Part shown: positions 23,603-35,601 of the stretch, one piece after another
Numbering within the stretch: position 1 is the stretch's first letter
Layout: each line of letters begins with the position of its first letter
NCBI RefSeq assembly: GCF_000687475.1
Contig: NC_057320.1
Coordinates: forward strand, 1,054,001-1,118,000
Source: Ustilaginoidea virens
Lineage: Eukaryota; Ascomycota; Sordariomycetes; Hypocreales; Clavicipitaceae
Direction: 5' to 3'
DNA length: 64,000 nt
The notes under the pieces: generated by a model
Databases searched by the model: none
What the model was told of the DNA's origin: nothing
The model's input: the letters and a program-made list of their open reading frames with translations, nothing else
Position numbers and translations under genes: made by a program

Positions 23603-23680
23603 ACCAGCACACCAGCACACCAGCACACCAGCACACCAGCACACCAGCACACCAGCACACCAGCACACCAGCACACCAGC
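23603..23680. repeat. 8-bp tandem repeat ACCAGCAC, about ten copies
   Basis: Near-perfect array of 9.75 ACCAGCAC units ending about 80 bases before the next gene's start codon, so it may lie in its 5' leader. Confidence 0.94.
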
Positions 23681-23762
23681 AAAACAATACTTACATGCTG
23701 GGCTCGGCCCTGCATAAATCCATCCAACCCAAGTCGTCGGCGACGCATGTAGCTTCTTTATC

Positions 23763-25534
23763 ATGGACCCCTCAACGACTCTAGTTACCTTTTTGCTGTA
23801 AGTACCACTTCTTTATCTTGGGATCTTATTAGACTATCGTCTGCCTCATTCGTGACCAGGCGTGTGGCTATTGATGCATTGCCCGAGTTCGCCAAGTCGA
23901 CTTTGGCTGAAAATCCCTCGATTTCTTGGCCTGGCCGAATCAATCCTGCATCGGACCACTTTGGAAGCCAAATAGCGCTGACATGCTTCCACAGTGAAAC
24001 AGATCCAGCCGTCAGGTCGGTCCAGCTGATTGGCTCGTGGGATAACTTTTCCACATGGTACAGCATGAAGCCGGACACGCGACGCGGGCGAGGTCAATGG
24101 AGAGGCTGTCATTCTCTTAAATGCACTACCCCCCTCAACCAGTCTTCTTCTCACCAACCCGCCAGACATGGTGGCCTGACGATGGGCGGCACATACTACT
24201 ACTATGTAAGACTTTTTGGGGTCTTCATCTTGACCTTGATACGGCTTTATACTTTGCATATGAGCTTATCCACGTGCATGCTTCGTATGCTGATCTTTTT
24301 GCCTCCCAAGTATGAAGTAGATGGTTCAACAGAGATATACGATCCCGCTCAGCCCTCTACCAATGCATGCCCCTATCTGCCCGGCCAGACTGTAAACACC
24401 TTGGATGTACCCGTCGAGCAGACTTGGAGGAACCGCAGCGCTTCAGTCAGCTCCCTCCACAAGGAATCGTTCATGACGTTGGACCCCGAAGCTCGCTACG
24501 TCACCCCGATACCGAAACCAGCCCGCTTTGCCAATGGTGCACCTGGACGTCCGGGATCTGCTTCATGCCTCCTCTCTGGCCGCTCCGGATCCGCAGGATG
24601 GGGTTGGAAACGACTGTCCCGCAGAAAGGCGGCAGTGAGCAGGGAGTCGGAGAAATCGGCCACGCGTTGGCGCGACGTGGACGCTTTTGCGTCGCTCTTT
24701 GCATGGCCGTTGCGCAATAGCGGGCCGCCGTCTCCGGCGGAGCGTCGAGGTACAAGAGACGTCTCGCCCGAACCGCTGCGAGGATTCCGGGAGGACGAGG
24801 CACCTCTGCCGCCGGACCCCTTTATGACGCAGCTCCCACCTCCAAACTCGGCGGCCGAAGTTGCTGGAAGACTACAAGAGGAAAACCTCGCCGCATCCGC
24901 CGCATCCGCCGCATCTGCCGCCTCAGAAGCTCAGATTTCCGAAACTCGCCCCTCTTCGCCTCCACTTCAACCCTCACTTGGCATACCTTCAGAAGTACCT
25001 GCCGCTGCTTCCGACATCAGCTCCTCAATGTCGACAATCCAGCACAGCAGGGCCAAAGTTGAGGAGAGGGCTAGATTGTGCGAACAAGAGCAACTACGCC
25101 AGCCTCTCAGTTCCACGGTCATGGATACTGGGCCTTGCGAGTGGTCTCCAGCAATGTCCACGAGCACATTCACCACCTCGACGTCTCCGCAGTCCCTAAC
25201 AGAAGGGCTATGTTCCTTGTACGATTCAAACGACGATGACGACATGCTATCAAATACCGAGAGCGACCGCGTGCCCTACTACTCCAAGCTGGAGCAGCCG
25301 ACAGCGGGACCATTCAGAGGTTACAGTCTGCCGCGCCACAACGAGGCGGACAAAACCCCGGGCTCTGCCGGTCGTCGGCTGAACGACCTGGACACAGCAT
25401 TGCTTGTCAGTGGATGCGACCCCGCAACGACGGGTGGCTCAGGTTTTCTCGGAGGGCCCATTGACAATGGTCTAGACGATTTTGCCAGCGAACTCGGCTT
25501 GATGGTGAAGCTTATTGGGAGCGAGATGCACTAA
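23763..25534 (+). CDS. AMPK-type glycogen-binding (CBM48/E-set) domain protein
   Basis: Three exons, 23763-23797, 23860-24205 and 24311-25534, 534 residues. Residues of about 40-160 form one E-set/glycogen-recognition domain: SVQLIGSWDNF, GQWRGCHS, then GGTYYYY|YEVDG spanning the second junction, and CPYLPGQTVNTLDVP. The rest is disordered, Ser/Pro/Glu-rich with an acidic DDDDM stretch. The first domain resembles fungal glycogen-binding relatives of the AMPK beta subunit; binding to glycogen or starch is inferred from family only. The part between GCHS and GGLTM looks divergent, and no donor there suggests a missed intron. The second intron is 105 bp, so the frame is open through it. Confidence 0.82.
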
Positions 25535-26218
25535 ACGCCAATGCCCCCCCCCCCCCTTTTTTTTTCTTTTTTGTGAAGTTTGAAATTTGATAGGTTGGAC
25601 AATGTGGTGGTTTCATCTACAGTGTTGCAGGAGTTGCCGGGTGCTTTTATTTTTTCTTTTCGTCGGTTTCTTCTCATTTCGGCGTTGGTATTGGCCGCAC
25701 GTCGGTCATGGGCGCCTTGTGATACCCCCTATTTTCAGACAAACGGGCTCTAAAGGGAAAAGAAAAGAGCAAAGTTCTTTTTATACAGCGAGTTGGGCTG
25801 TGGTCAACAAATGCTTTCTCTATCGTACATTTCATTTCAAGCCTGCCGGGGTACGCCCGGCATGGAGGGAGCCATCTATATGTATTCGCATAGGGCAAGA
25901 CAGTCGATACATCATTGTCCTAGTCACCACGCGCACGCCGGCGAATGTGCCTCGGCGGCATCTGGATAGTTGCGTCTTGGCTGGCGCATCCGGATGGTGA
26001 ATGTACTAAAGTTTCCGTCTGGATGACGTCGTCTTCCGGCATGCCAGGCCCCGACCGGGACGACATGCCGCACAGGGGGGGGTGTGGTGTGCTGCTGCTC
26101 TCCCCTGGCTCTCCCCTTGCTCTCTCCTTGATCTCCCCTAGCTCTCTTCTTGCTCTCTCCTTGCTCCGCAGCTTCTCGCGTGCGCCTCGTCACGCCCTCG
26201 CGCCCCCAGCTGGTCTGC
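25535..26218. other. Convergent intergenic region
   Basis: Lies between the 3' ends of the glycogen-binding-domain gene and vps72. It holds a C13 run (25544-25556) and a pyrimidine-rich imperfect repeat of CTCTCC-TTGCT units (26096-26166). No gene seen. Confidence 0.65.
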
Positions 26219-28315
26219 TTAACCCCGGGGGTGGCTGGCAGCAAACCGCTCGGGCACCCCCCGCGCAGCTTGCGTCGTGTCGCCGACCCAGGCGCCCAGC
26301 AGCCCGCTCCAGCTGTACTCGCCGCGCCGCAGGCGCTGCAGCTCCTTGTAGGCGTGCATGTTGTAGAACGGGAGGCCGGTTCGCGGGTCCCGGTACCGCG
26401 CGGGGTGGTTTGTGATGACGCAGACGGGCGCCGGGGCTGGCTCTGGAAAGCAACCGCGCCGACCGAGTCAGCTCCCCCGGACACCCCGGGGCTTTTGGAT
26501 CAGAAGGGGGGGGGTGGGGTTTTATTGGTGGCTTTGCTTACTGGGTAGTTTTGCCATTTTGCGCCCAAACAGGATCTGCGTCTGGACGGTCTTGTCGCGC
26601 AGCGCGGCGTCGTTGAAGTTGTGCAGGATGACGGCGTTGCGGGTGGCCTGGGCGTCGGGTTCGGGCGCGTGGGTGCCGGCTTGGCTGGGCCGGGGCGGGC
26701 TGGTCGGCTCGGCCGCAACGGGCTGCTGGTGCTGCTGGTGCGTGGAGGCCGGGTTTCGGTCGAGGTCTACTGGCGTGGGGGCTGCGGGCGGAGGAGAGGC
26801 GCTTGGCTGCGAGGGCGTCGCGTCTGCCAGGCTGATGGTGGTGCTGATGCTGATGCTGATGGGGGGCGGGGCCAGGATGCTCGACATGGGCGTCGGCGCA
26901 GGCGGCCAGGAGGAGGAGGAGGCGGCGTTGGTTGCGATCCCGCGCGGCGGAGCGAGCACCCGGGCGGCTGGTTCGCGCGGCGGCGGCGGCGGCGGCGGCG
27001 AGGTTGCCGTCCAAGAGTCCGGGTCCGGGTCCGGGTCCGAGTCCGAGTCCGCGTCCGCGTCGCGCTCGGGGGCTGGACGTGCTTTCGCCGCCTCGACAGC
27101 CTTCCTCTCTCTTGCTGCTCCACCGTCGCCGTCTGACGATTCTCTGCTGCGTGACGACGGGCCCGTCGACGCCGTGGCCCCCAAAGGAACGCTTCCTTGC
27201 GCCGGGACGAGAAGCGACGGGTTCTCTTCTGTGCAACCGGCACCGCCTCGGCCCGCCGCCGCTGCCGCGTCGTCGTCCTTGGCCTGGTTCCCGCCGGCCC
27301 CCGATACAAGCTTGGCTTGTTTTGCGCCCTTGGCGGCCCCCCTGTCGGCCGCCTTGTCGCGCTTCTTCCTGGGCCGCTCCTCCACCTCCGTCGCAAACGG
27401 GCGCAGCGCGCGCAGGTCCGCGTCGGCCCACCGGCCCCTGCCGCTCCAGAACGTGATGACGGGCCCCCTGAGGGTGCGCCGGCTCAGCGCGGCCAGCCGG
27501 GCCCTCCGCTCCTCCTCGCGCTGCTTCTCCGCCTCCTCCCACCGGTTGAGGCTCCTGCTGTTGCGCGTCTCCACGACGGCCGCCTCGGCCAGCCGCTGCT
27601 CCTGCGTCATGGGCGGCTTCCTCGTGGCCTCGAGCCGCGCCGCCTTCTTGGCCATCTGCGCCAGCTGCCGCAGCCTGCGGGCCTCGCGCTCCGCCATCTG
27701 CTGGTGCAGCTGCTCCTTGGAGATGCGCGTCGTCTTCCGCGCCGACGCGCGCGTGGGCAGGTCCGCCGGCGACGGCAGCCACGACGTCCGCTCCGACTTC
27801 TTCTTCTTCTTCTTCTTCTTCTTGGGCCGCGGGGCCGGTGCTGGCGCCGCCTCCGCCGCCGCCGTCGCCGCCGTCGCCGGGCCGGCCTGCGCGGGGCGTT
27901 TCCTGAACCGGGCGGGGATGGCTTCGCGCGCGCTTCTCTTGCGTCGCGCAGCCCGCTGCTCTCGGGCCTGCCGCTCCAGCTCCTTTTCGCCGTCGAGGTC
28001 GTCGGCGTCGGCGTCGGCGTCGGCGTCGTCGTCCGACGAAGATTCCATCTGCACGTCGGAGCCGTCGGAGCCGGCGTCAGAGAAGCCCTGGTCGTTTTCG
28101 TCCTCGGCAAACAGCAGCTCCAGGTCAGAGTCGGGGTCTTGGCTGGCGAGCATCGACTTCATGCGGTTGCCGGCAGTCGAGCGGCGCGTGCGCGTCGTGG
28201 CGAGCCATTCCGTCTGCTGGGCCGGGGAGGCGCCGTCCGAGGAGCTGTCAAGGTCGCTGGGGGGGTCGGACAGCTGCGAGGTGTCGCGGTCTGACGTTTT
28301 CAGGTCGGCCTCCAT
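26219..28315 (-). CDS. vps72: YL1/Vps72 (Swc2) subunit of the SWR1 chromatin-remodelling complex
   Basis: Two exons, 28315-26542 and 26442-26219, 665 residues, joined as KMAKLP|KPAPAPVCVITNHP. The N-terminal YL1 domain shows TRTRRSTAGNRM, acidic patches and the basic RSAREAIPARFRKRP stretch; a central coiled coil carries QRLAEAAVVETRNSRSLNRW. The C-terminal YL1_C domain (about 595-655) has RYRDPRTGLPFYNMHAYKEL and EYSWSGLLGAWVG. By family it recognises H2A.Z-H2B and helps Swr1 deposit H2A.Z. About 220 residues between the coiled coil and YL1_C are low-complexity Pro/Ala/Asp/His, making the protein long for the family. Strong GC bias gives a 653-codon antisense shadow frame. Confidence 0.92.
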
Positions 28316-29123
28316 GACGCGTCGGTCCTGGGGGCCAGACGAGGATTCATGTGTTTGGCGGCGGTTGGGTTGATTTGTTGGCGATTGATGATGACTTTGA
28401 CTCGAAGGAGCCAGGCGAGATGGACGGGGTTGCACAGTATGAGTGGTACTGTGGTGCGCAGTGGGGACTCGAGGCAACCAATGACCGACCGACCGACCGA
28501 CCGCGACAGTCATGCCATGATGCGCAACACCCGACATCATGGTGCATCTATAAAGCTCCCGTCTCCCATGTCTTGGGTGCGTCGACGGTGTCCCGGAAGC
28601 ACATGATGCAAGAAGCAGCAGCCTCAGTGGTAACTTGTAAATATCTGGCGAATGCCATGGCAACTATGGAGAATCCTATGAATGCAGAAAAAAGATAGCG
28701 CATGTGCCCTGTGATCAACGCCTTTCGCTAGCCAGAAAAAGAGAAACACGAAAAAGGGGTAAAAAAAAAAAATAAAAAAATAAAAAAAAACAATTGCCAT
28801 ACTGAAAATTCTGGAGGAAGAAACAACCTAAAATCAGAAAACAAAAGACGCTGGTTTCATGCGCTGGCCAGACCCGGAAACATCAACACGCGCAGGCGCC
28901 GTCGACAGAGAGCAGCAACTCCGCCGGCAGCAGAGTAGCTTGCTGCCCGTCGTCATGTCCAGTCTTCTCCATCCTCGGGCGCTTCCGCTATCGCAATGTT
29001 GATTTGCATCCAGAATGCGCGCACCGCCACCAGCCTCGAATAAACAAAGACCATAATCTCCTCGACCCTCCAGTGCGATAGCCAAGAAGCCACAGCCAGA
29101 TACACGAGCGTTTGAAAAAAAAG
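28316..29123. other. Intergenic region upstream of vps72 and downstream of atg15
   Basis: Contains a CGAC tetramer repeat (28484-28501) near the vps72 promoter and an A-rich stretch (28758-28790). No gene seen. Confidence 0.6.
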
Positions 29124-31181
29124 CTACATTTCTTCGTAAACGAAATCACTGTCTGATTCATCGCCTTCCCACCCTTTGCACAGCCCGATCCAGTTGCGTT
29201 GCAGACATTTGCCCCTCGACGGAACCGTCGTGGGAGGCGCCGTCGGCGCCGTCGAAGCCGTCGAAGCCGTCGAAGCCGTCGAAGCCGTCGAAGTAGGGGT
29301 GCTTGTGAGCGTAGGCCGTCCGACGCTTGCTGGAGGTGCTTGGCGGGTGCTTGAGCTCATCGTGCTTGTCTCATCATCCCGACAGCCCCCAAACCAGCCT
29401 GGCGTCTGGCAGGTGGTCGTTGCCGGGGGGGCGCTGCTCCAGGTCGTGCTTGTCGCATCTTTACACCCAAACCAGCCTGGCGTCTCGCACGTGGTTGCCG
29501 TCGGCAGGCTGCTCCAGCTCGTAGTTGATGTTGATTCAGCGGCCGTGGTCGTCTTGTCTTTGCACCCAAACCAGCCCGGTGTGTGACAAGTCGTGGAAAC
29601 CGACGTGGAAGTGGTGGTGGGGAGAGAGTCGGTAGAGGTGGCGGAAACAGCTGTCGTCGTCGTCGTCGTCGTCGTCGTCGGGTCGAGGCAGCCCCACCAG
29701 CCTGGGGTTTCGCAGGTCGTGGTGCGTGTTCGTGTACGAGTCGATGTTGACGATGCTGACGTCGTTGTCGTGTCCGTGCCGTTGCTCTCGTACATCTTCC
29801 ATAGCGCGCAGTCGCGGCATTCCGGCGTCGCCATACACTCGGGCACCTGGTCATATTTGAGTATGACGTCGGCTATGACGGCCCGGATTTTGTGCGTCCC
29901 GATTCCCACACGCCAGCCCTTGTCAGCAACGACATCGTAGACACATTCGCGGCCCGTGTGGCACGACGTCTCTAGAGCATAGCCGGCAAAGGAACAAGAC
30001 GCGGTGGCGCCGTTGCAGGAACCGATGTAGATGGGGTCAGCCGTGTGGCCAAAGTGGAAAGCGCCAGTGTTCTCTCTCGTCTGAGGGGCCTGGGCATCAG
30101 ACCCGGGAGGGATGGGTAGACCCAGGCGGGTGGCGGCAAGAGCTTCCGGAACAGCCTCAAAGGTCACCACTGGCAGGCCGTACGTAAGGCCCAGCAAGGA
30201 GCTGACAGCGCCACCCAGCGAGTGCCCGACCACCCAGATGGTGGAGTCGGGATACCGTTCGGTCACGTTTGAGTACAGCTCTCGGGCAGCACCGTAATAT
30301 CGATTCTCCTCCCTCAACGCTTCGGTGACGCAGGTGTTGTTGCACGAGTACGTCCCTGTGGCACAGTCGCAAACCTGATGCCAAGTCCACTGCCCTTGCT
30401 GGGCGCAGCAACAGCTAAAGAACAAATTATCGTTAACCTTGTCGTTTGTTGTTGTGCCGTCGCCGTCAAAGACAGCCGGGGACGTCCCCTTGAGCCCGAT
30501 GACTACGGTGGAATTATCGTCGTCAGCCCAGATGTGGCCCCGCAATCCATCGCTCTGCCAGCCGAAGTCGGCGCTTGGATCAAAGGGATCGCCGACCTCG
30601 AGCCAGTCGGGACTCGAGCCCAATTCGACGTAGGCGTCGGCCGACATGTAGGCCAAGCTGAGAACTGTCCCCTTGTCGGTGATTTCCGGCGAGGGGACGT
30701 CCTGGATGGCCCAAGCCGACGCATCGAGAACGGCGACGAGGCCTTGCTGACGAGCACGAGCAACGAGAGGATCTACCGTGCTGGGACGGCGATCGACGAG
30801 GCGCTGAATCTTTGTCGCGCGGCTTCTGGCTTTGAGATGCGGCAGCTCATGTTCACCGTGGCCCTCCTCGGCAGCGAGAAAGACACGCGAGGACGAAGGC
30901 TGCTCAATGTCGAGGCGTCGGTGTAGTCGGGGATGCCGGTCGGTGCCGTGATGATAAATATGGCGGAGAGTAAAGGTGTGGTCTGCCGGTTGCGGCGGTT
31001 CCGGGACCGGCGGAATGATGATTGTGGGGGGAAGTAGGACGTCTTGTCCTACCGCGGCTCCTTGATGATGCGCAGCTGCAGCCCGAGCCGCGTACGCCAG
31101 AGCGGCAACAGCAATAGAGGATAGAAGCGAGGCCGAGGTGGCCCTGCTGGCGGAGGCGGGAGGTTTCAGAGCGAACCCCAT
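29124..31181 (-). CDS. atg15: Autophagy-related lipase Atg15
   Basis: One exon of 685 residues. A hydrophobic signal-anchor (about residues 18-40) precedes a lumenal class-3 lipase domain. The catalytic nucleophile is Ser321 in GHSLGG; nearby family segments include [14 protein letters not shown] and the [18 protein letters not shown] block. Cys-rich motifs ([22 protein letters not shown]) are typical of Atg15. By family it reaches the vacuole by the multivesicular-body route and breaks down autophagic-body membranes. The Thr/Ser-rich C-terminal third carries four repeats of a C-x-TPGWFGC-x-D motif separated by mucin-like linkers. Confidence 0.95.
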   Translation of the reverse strand: MGFALKPPASASRATSASLLSSIAVAALAYAARAAAAHHQGAAVGQDVLLPPTIIIPPVPEPPQPADHTFTLRHIYHHGTDRHPRLHRRLDIEQPSSSRVFLAAEEGHGEHELPHLKARSRATKIQRLVDRRPSTVDPLVARARQQGLVAVLDASAWAIQDVPSPEITDKGTVLSLAYMSADAYVELGSSPDWLEVGDPFDPSADFGWQSDGLRGHIWADDDNSTVVIGLKGTSPAVFDGDGTTTNDKVNDNLFFSCCCAQQGQWTWHQVCDCATGTYSCNNTCVTEALREENRYYGAARELYSNVTERYPDSTIWVVGHSLGGAVSSLLGLTYGLPVVTFEAVPEALAATRLGLPIPPGSDAQAPQTRENTGAFHFGHTADPIYIGSCNGATASCSFAGYALETSCHTGRECVYDVVADKGWRVGIGTHKIRAVIADVILKYDQVPECMATPECRDCALWKMYESNGTDTTTTSASSTSTRTRTRTTTCETPGWWGCLDPTTTTTTTTTAVSATSTDSLPTTTSTSVSTTCHTPGWFGCKDKTTTAAESTSTTSWSSLPTATTCETPGWFGCKDATSTTWSSAPPATTTCQTPGWFGGCRDDETSTMSSSTRQAPPASVGRPTLTSTPTSTASTASTASTASTAPTAPPTTVPSRGKCLQRNWIGLCKGWEGDESDSDFVYEEM

Positions 31182-32477
31182 GATAACAGGCCGGTGTGTA
31201 CAGGCCCCAAGGATGTCAGAACCATGCGCGGGCGTCTGTCTCTCTAATGCTGCAAGTTTACTACACCCAAGAACAGCCAGCGCTCGAGAAATGGATGCGG
31301 GCTAGATATCAGTCATCAGATAGGCCGGGGCGCGGAGTTGAAGTCGGAGTTGAAGTCGGAGAAGCAGATGGAACGAGTGAGTGGCAACTTGAGCGAGGTT
31401 GGAACGGCGATGTTGTCACTGTGGACCCTGTCGTGGTCGGCAGATGAAGGCTACATGTTGATGTAGGTACCCGAGTTCCACCAGACACCACACACAGGGC
31501 CTTGGGGGGACCGCTGGCAGCAGGTACCTGTACTCATCATATTGAACGCGTCACAGCAACCAACAGCTGCAACTTGTTGGGGCAGCTGCCAGCACTTTCT
31601 GGCAGAAGAAGCCTCGGTGACCTCGCTGTGGGCCAGGTCCACCCTTCTTGGCACGTGAGACCCAGCCAGCCGGGGAGGGGAAGGGGTCTAGTGGTGGGAT
31701 TGACACCCCTCTCAAATGCAATACGCGGGTAAAATCACGGCCAGCAAACGTACCGAGTACTTCTACTTACCTTACTTTACGACAAACGCGAAGTGCACAG
31801 TGCAAACAAGCGGCTGCTGTTGTGCAACAGGGGGGGGGATGTCCAGTACAAGTGCCTCCTCAGTTGCTTTGTACCTAATAGGTTCATATAATCTGGCTTT
31901 GTATACTCCGTACTCCATACTCTGTACGCTACGCGAGCTCAGCAGGCGAGGTGTTCCAGGGACAACGAATTTGCTCTCCTGAGCGCGCGCGACGAGAACC
32001 AAAAGCTGCAGTAGTAAATTCGTGCCAGAAGTTCAGAATAGGAGCAAAGTTTTTGCATTTTCCCACCCGTTGACCCCGACAAGCAAGAGATGGCCCTAGC
32101 AGGTCAGGTCGGCTGGCGCGCCGGGCGTCTTCCCAACTTTTTCATTTTCCAAGGTGCATGTTCCGGTACATAGGTACATAGCAGGTAGCAGGCGGCAGGC
32201 AGCAGGCGGCAGGCAGCAGGCGGCAGGCAGCAGGCGGCAGGTGCCAGTGCGCGTCGTCTGGCCAGCCAATCCGGGCAGCCCCGTGCCGTCGTCAGGTCGC
32301 GTACATTGTATTGTAAGCTTCGCAAAAACCAGCAAGCAAGCAAAAGCCTTGACGAGCCAAAACAGCACGAGGCATAAACCTATCGCGGTCGCCCGGATTG
32401 CCTCTCGATCCATATCCCCCCCTCCCATCCCCTCCCTTTTCCTTCTTCTTCTTCTTCTTCGCGCACATGTTGTCAAG
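31182..32477. other. Divergent promoter region between atg15 and pob3
   Basis: 1.3 kb without a supported gene. Holds TACTCCGTA motifs (31904-31912), a perfect 14-bp tandem array (32187-32242) and a CT-rich stretch (32417-32460) ending just before the pob3 start codon. Confidence 0.65.
32187..32242. repeat. 14-bp tandem repeat AGCAGGCGGCAGGC, four copies
   Basis: Four head-to-tail units, the last differing only at its final base, about 235 bases before the pob3 start. Confidence 0.93.
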
Positions 32478-34630
32478 ATGACTGCCATGTGAGTACTCTC
32501 CGCCACTGCCAGTTCTTTTGCTCCAGCAGGCCAGACGAATCAATCGGACTTGGTCGTCGCAGGCCGTCGCAGAACCGTCGCGCATTCCTCAGGCAAGATG
32601 TCGGGTGCAAAAACGGCCAACTGCAAAAAGCTGACAGTCGCCACGCCACGGCTTTCCTTTGTTTTCGCAGTGAGAGCTTCGACAGCATATACCTCGACCT
32701 CTCCAAGGAGAGCGGCAAGTGCAGGTTCGCCGAGACGGGCTTCGGGTGGAAGCCGTCCAACGGCGGCGACACCTTCACCCTCGACCAGAGCAACATCGGC
32801 GGCGCGCAATGGAGCCGCGCCGCCAAGGGCTACGAGATCCGCATCCTGCAGCGCAACTCGGGCATCATCCAGCTCGACGGCTTCCAGCACGAGGACTACG
32901 ACCGCCTCAGCAAGGTCTTCAAGAACTGGTACAGCACCGCGCTGGAGAACAAGGAGCACGCCCTGCGCGGCTGGAACTGGGGCAAGGCCGAGCTCGCCAA
33001 GGCCGAGCTCACCTTCAGCGTGCAGAACAAGCCGGCCTTTGAGCTGCCCTACTCGGAGATCGGCAACACCAACCTGGCCGGCCGCAACGAAGTCGCCGTC
33101 GAGATGTCGCTCGCCCAGGACGCCAGCGACACCGGCGCCGAGGACCGGCTCGGCGGCGCCCGCGGCAAGGGCAGGAAGGCCGGCGCCGGCAGGGACCAGC
33201 TGGTCGAGATGCGCTTCTACATCCCGGGCACCACCACCCTGAGGCGCGAGGGCGAGGGCGACGGCGGCGGCGGCGACGACGCCGAGGATGAGGAGGGGGC
33301 CGAGAAGAATGCCGCCACCCTGTTTTACGAGACGCTCATCGAAAAGGCCGAGATTGGGGAGACGGCCGGCGACACCATTGCCACATTTCTCGATGTGCTC
33401 CATCTCACCCCGAGGTACGAAGGGCGCCGCCGCCGCGTTTCCCCCCCCCCGTTTTCCCCGATGCACGCACGCACGCACGGCGCGCAGCTTTTATGCTAAC
33501 CTCTTTTTGTGTCCCAAAAAACCTCGACACAGGGGCCGTTTCGACATCGACATGTACGAGGCATCTTTCCGACTCCGCGGAAAGACGTACGACTACAAGA
33601 TCCAATACGACGCCATCAAAAAGTTCATGGTTCTCCCCAAACCAGACGAGATGCACTGCATGCTGTGTATCGGCCTGGATCCCCCCCTGCGCCAAGGCCA
33701 GACCAGATACCCGTTCGTGGTGATGCAGTTCAAGAAGGACGAGGAGGTCACCATCGACCTGAACCTCGAGGTATCCGAGCTCCAGACCAAGTACAAGGAC
33801 AGATTAGAACCGCACTACGAAGAGCCGCTGCATCACGTCGTGGCCAAGATCTTCCGCGGCCTGGCAAACAAGAAAATCTCCTCGCCCGCCAAGGACTTTA
33901 TCACGTACGTGGAAGTTGGCATTCCTCGCCCACCTTGTTTTTGATACATTACATTGTCGCAGAGTCACTAACTCCTCTCTCTCTCTCTCTCTCTCTCTTT
34001 CTTTCTCTCTCTTCCCCGCCCACCAGCCACCGAAGCCAGTACGGCATCAAGTGCTCCATCAAGGCCAGCGAAGGCTTCCTGTACTGCCTGGAAAAGGCAT
34101 TCATGTTCGTCCCCAAGCCCGCCACCTACATTGCGTACGAGCAGACCCAATCCGTCACATTCTCGCGCGTCGGCGGAGCCGTCTCGACGCTCTCCACCTT
34201 CGACATCACCGTCCTGATGAAGGGCGGCGCCGGCTCGTCGCAGTTCAGCAACATCAACCGCGAGGACCTCAAAGCCCTCGAGGCCTTCTTCAAGCTCAAG
34301 GGCCTGCGCGTCAAGAACGAGATTGACGAGGACGCCAACATGCTCGCCGCCGCCCTGCGGGAGCAGGACATGGACGAGTCGGATGACGAGATCGTGGCCG
34401 GCAAGGCCGACCGTGGCTCGGCCGACGAGGACGAGGAGAGCGTCGACGAGGATTTCCACGCCGACAGCGACAGCGACGTGGCCGAAGAGTACGACAGCGC
34501 GCACGACAGCTCGGGCTCGGGGAGCGACAGCGACGCAGAGAGCGGCGTCGACGACGAGGACGACGAGGACGAAAAGGAAGACGAAGACGAAGACGAAGGG
34601 AGGCCGAAGAAGAAGAAAAAGACTGGCTGA
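32478..34630 (+). CDS. pob3: FACT complex subunit Pob3 (SSRP1-like)
   Basis: Four exons, 32478-32488, 32671-33414, 33533-33904 and 34027-34630, 576 residues. The first exon gives only M-T-A and part of Ile, and joins to ESFDSIYLDLSKESGKCRFAE, the conserved Pob3 start. The N-terminal dimerisation and SSRP1 PH domains (to about 320) are followed by the Rtt106-like double-PH part ending NREDLKALEAFFKLKGLRVKNE, then a long Asp/Glu/Ser tail and a basic KKKKKTG end. No HMG box is present, as usual in fungi. By family it pairs with Spt16 to reorganise nucleosomes during transcription and replication. Confidence 0.95.
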
Positions 34631-35601
34631 AAATCTCCGCCGTGTTTCTTGTTTTCCCAGTGATTCTTCTGTTTCTGCGTCGACGCGTCGTCGAGCTGCT
34701 GGCCCCCTTCGGGTTTGGGGGGGGGAAAAAAAAAAGGTCGAAAAGCTAAAAAAAGAAAAGTTGAAGAAAGGGAACGGCGGGGGGAAAAGATCACACAGGT
34801 GTATCCTGGCTTCTGTCTGTCCATCTACCACCATCATTGCTGGCGTTTGTTTGTTTCTTTATACGTGTCGAGTCTTGCTTTACGTAGTTCCCCGGACAGG
34901 AGCGCTGCAGTGCAGTGACGGACTATTCAGCACAAGGCAAGCATCAAATGCCGAGGGGTCGTCCAACAAGTCCAACAAGACGACCACCCCGTACGCTGGG
35001 TGCCATGCGCCGTGCCATGTCTGATTCTGGTGACGGGAAAAGGGCAACGTGGTGAAATATGTCTATGAGTGTGTATTTATAATTGCAGTTTTAGTTTTTT
35101 TTAGCTTTTCTTTTCATCTCGGTGCCCCAAGCACACCCAACTTACAAGGAAAACTTTTTGGCAAGCCCTCGTATGCATGCATATATACCGGCTGTAACGC
35201 AAAACGAAAAAAAGAATAGAAAAGAAACACCAAGAGAGAAGGGAGAGAGAGAGCACATGCGGCTGAAGCAGAAAAGCCCCCCCCCCCCGGTTCATACATT
35301 TAGGCCTACGCCACATCTTGGTCGACTGGAAATGCGTCAACATACGCCTCCGTATCCTTTCCACGGCCTCGACACAGAAATAAAAAAGATCCAGCGTGGC
35401 GCAATCTTCTAAATCGGCGTCAACAAAAGACAAGAGGGATGTGACGAAAGAAGCTCTAGAAAAAAACACAAGTCATAATCTGGCATGAAAAACAACAACC
35501 CCCCCCCCCCGCTCAGGTCGAGGACCATCACGAAAGGATTTTAAAACAAAACACCCAACTTTCCCTGGAGAAAATACTTTTGCCAGGCAGCAAAACGGGT
35601 C
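34631..35601. other. Convergent intergenic region
   Basis: Between pob3 and the CRIB gene, about 970 bases. It holds poly-A, poly-G and poly-C runs (34717-34735, 35278-35288, 35500-35510) and no recognisable gene. Confidence 0.6.

Larger units (their letters stand above)
19990..23762. other. 3.8-kb gene-free region between sur2 and the glycogen-binding-domain gene
   Basis: No open frame here shows family resemblance. It contains G runs interrupted by one A (20950-20979), a GCTGA pentamer repeat (21702-21736), irregular CGTCAGTTTTCAAC-like repeats (about 22384-22490), a GGTTTT repeat (22510-22542), five TACGGAGTA-type motifs and the 8-bp array at 23603-23680. Confidence 0.65.

Noticed and set aside
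26412..28373. 653-codon plus-strand open frame
   Set aside because: Antisense to vps72. Composition is Ala/Arg/Ser-rich with no domain; it is a result of high third-position GC in the real gene.
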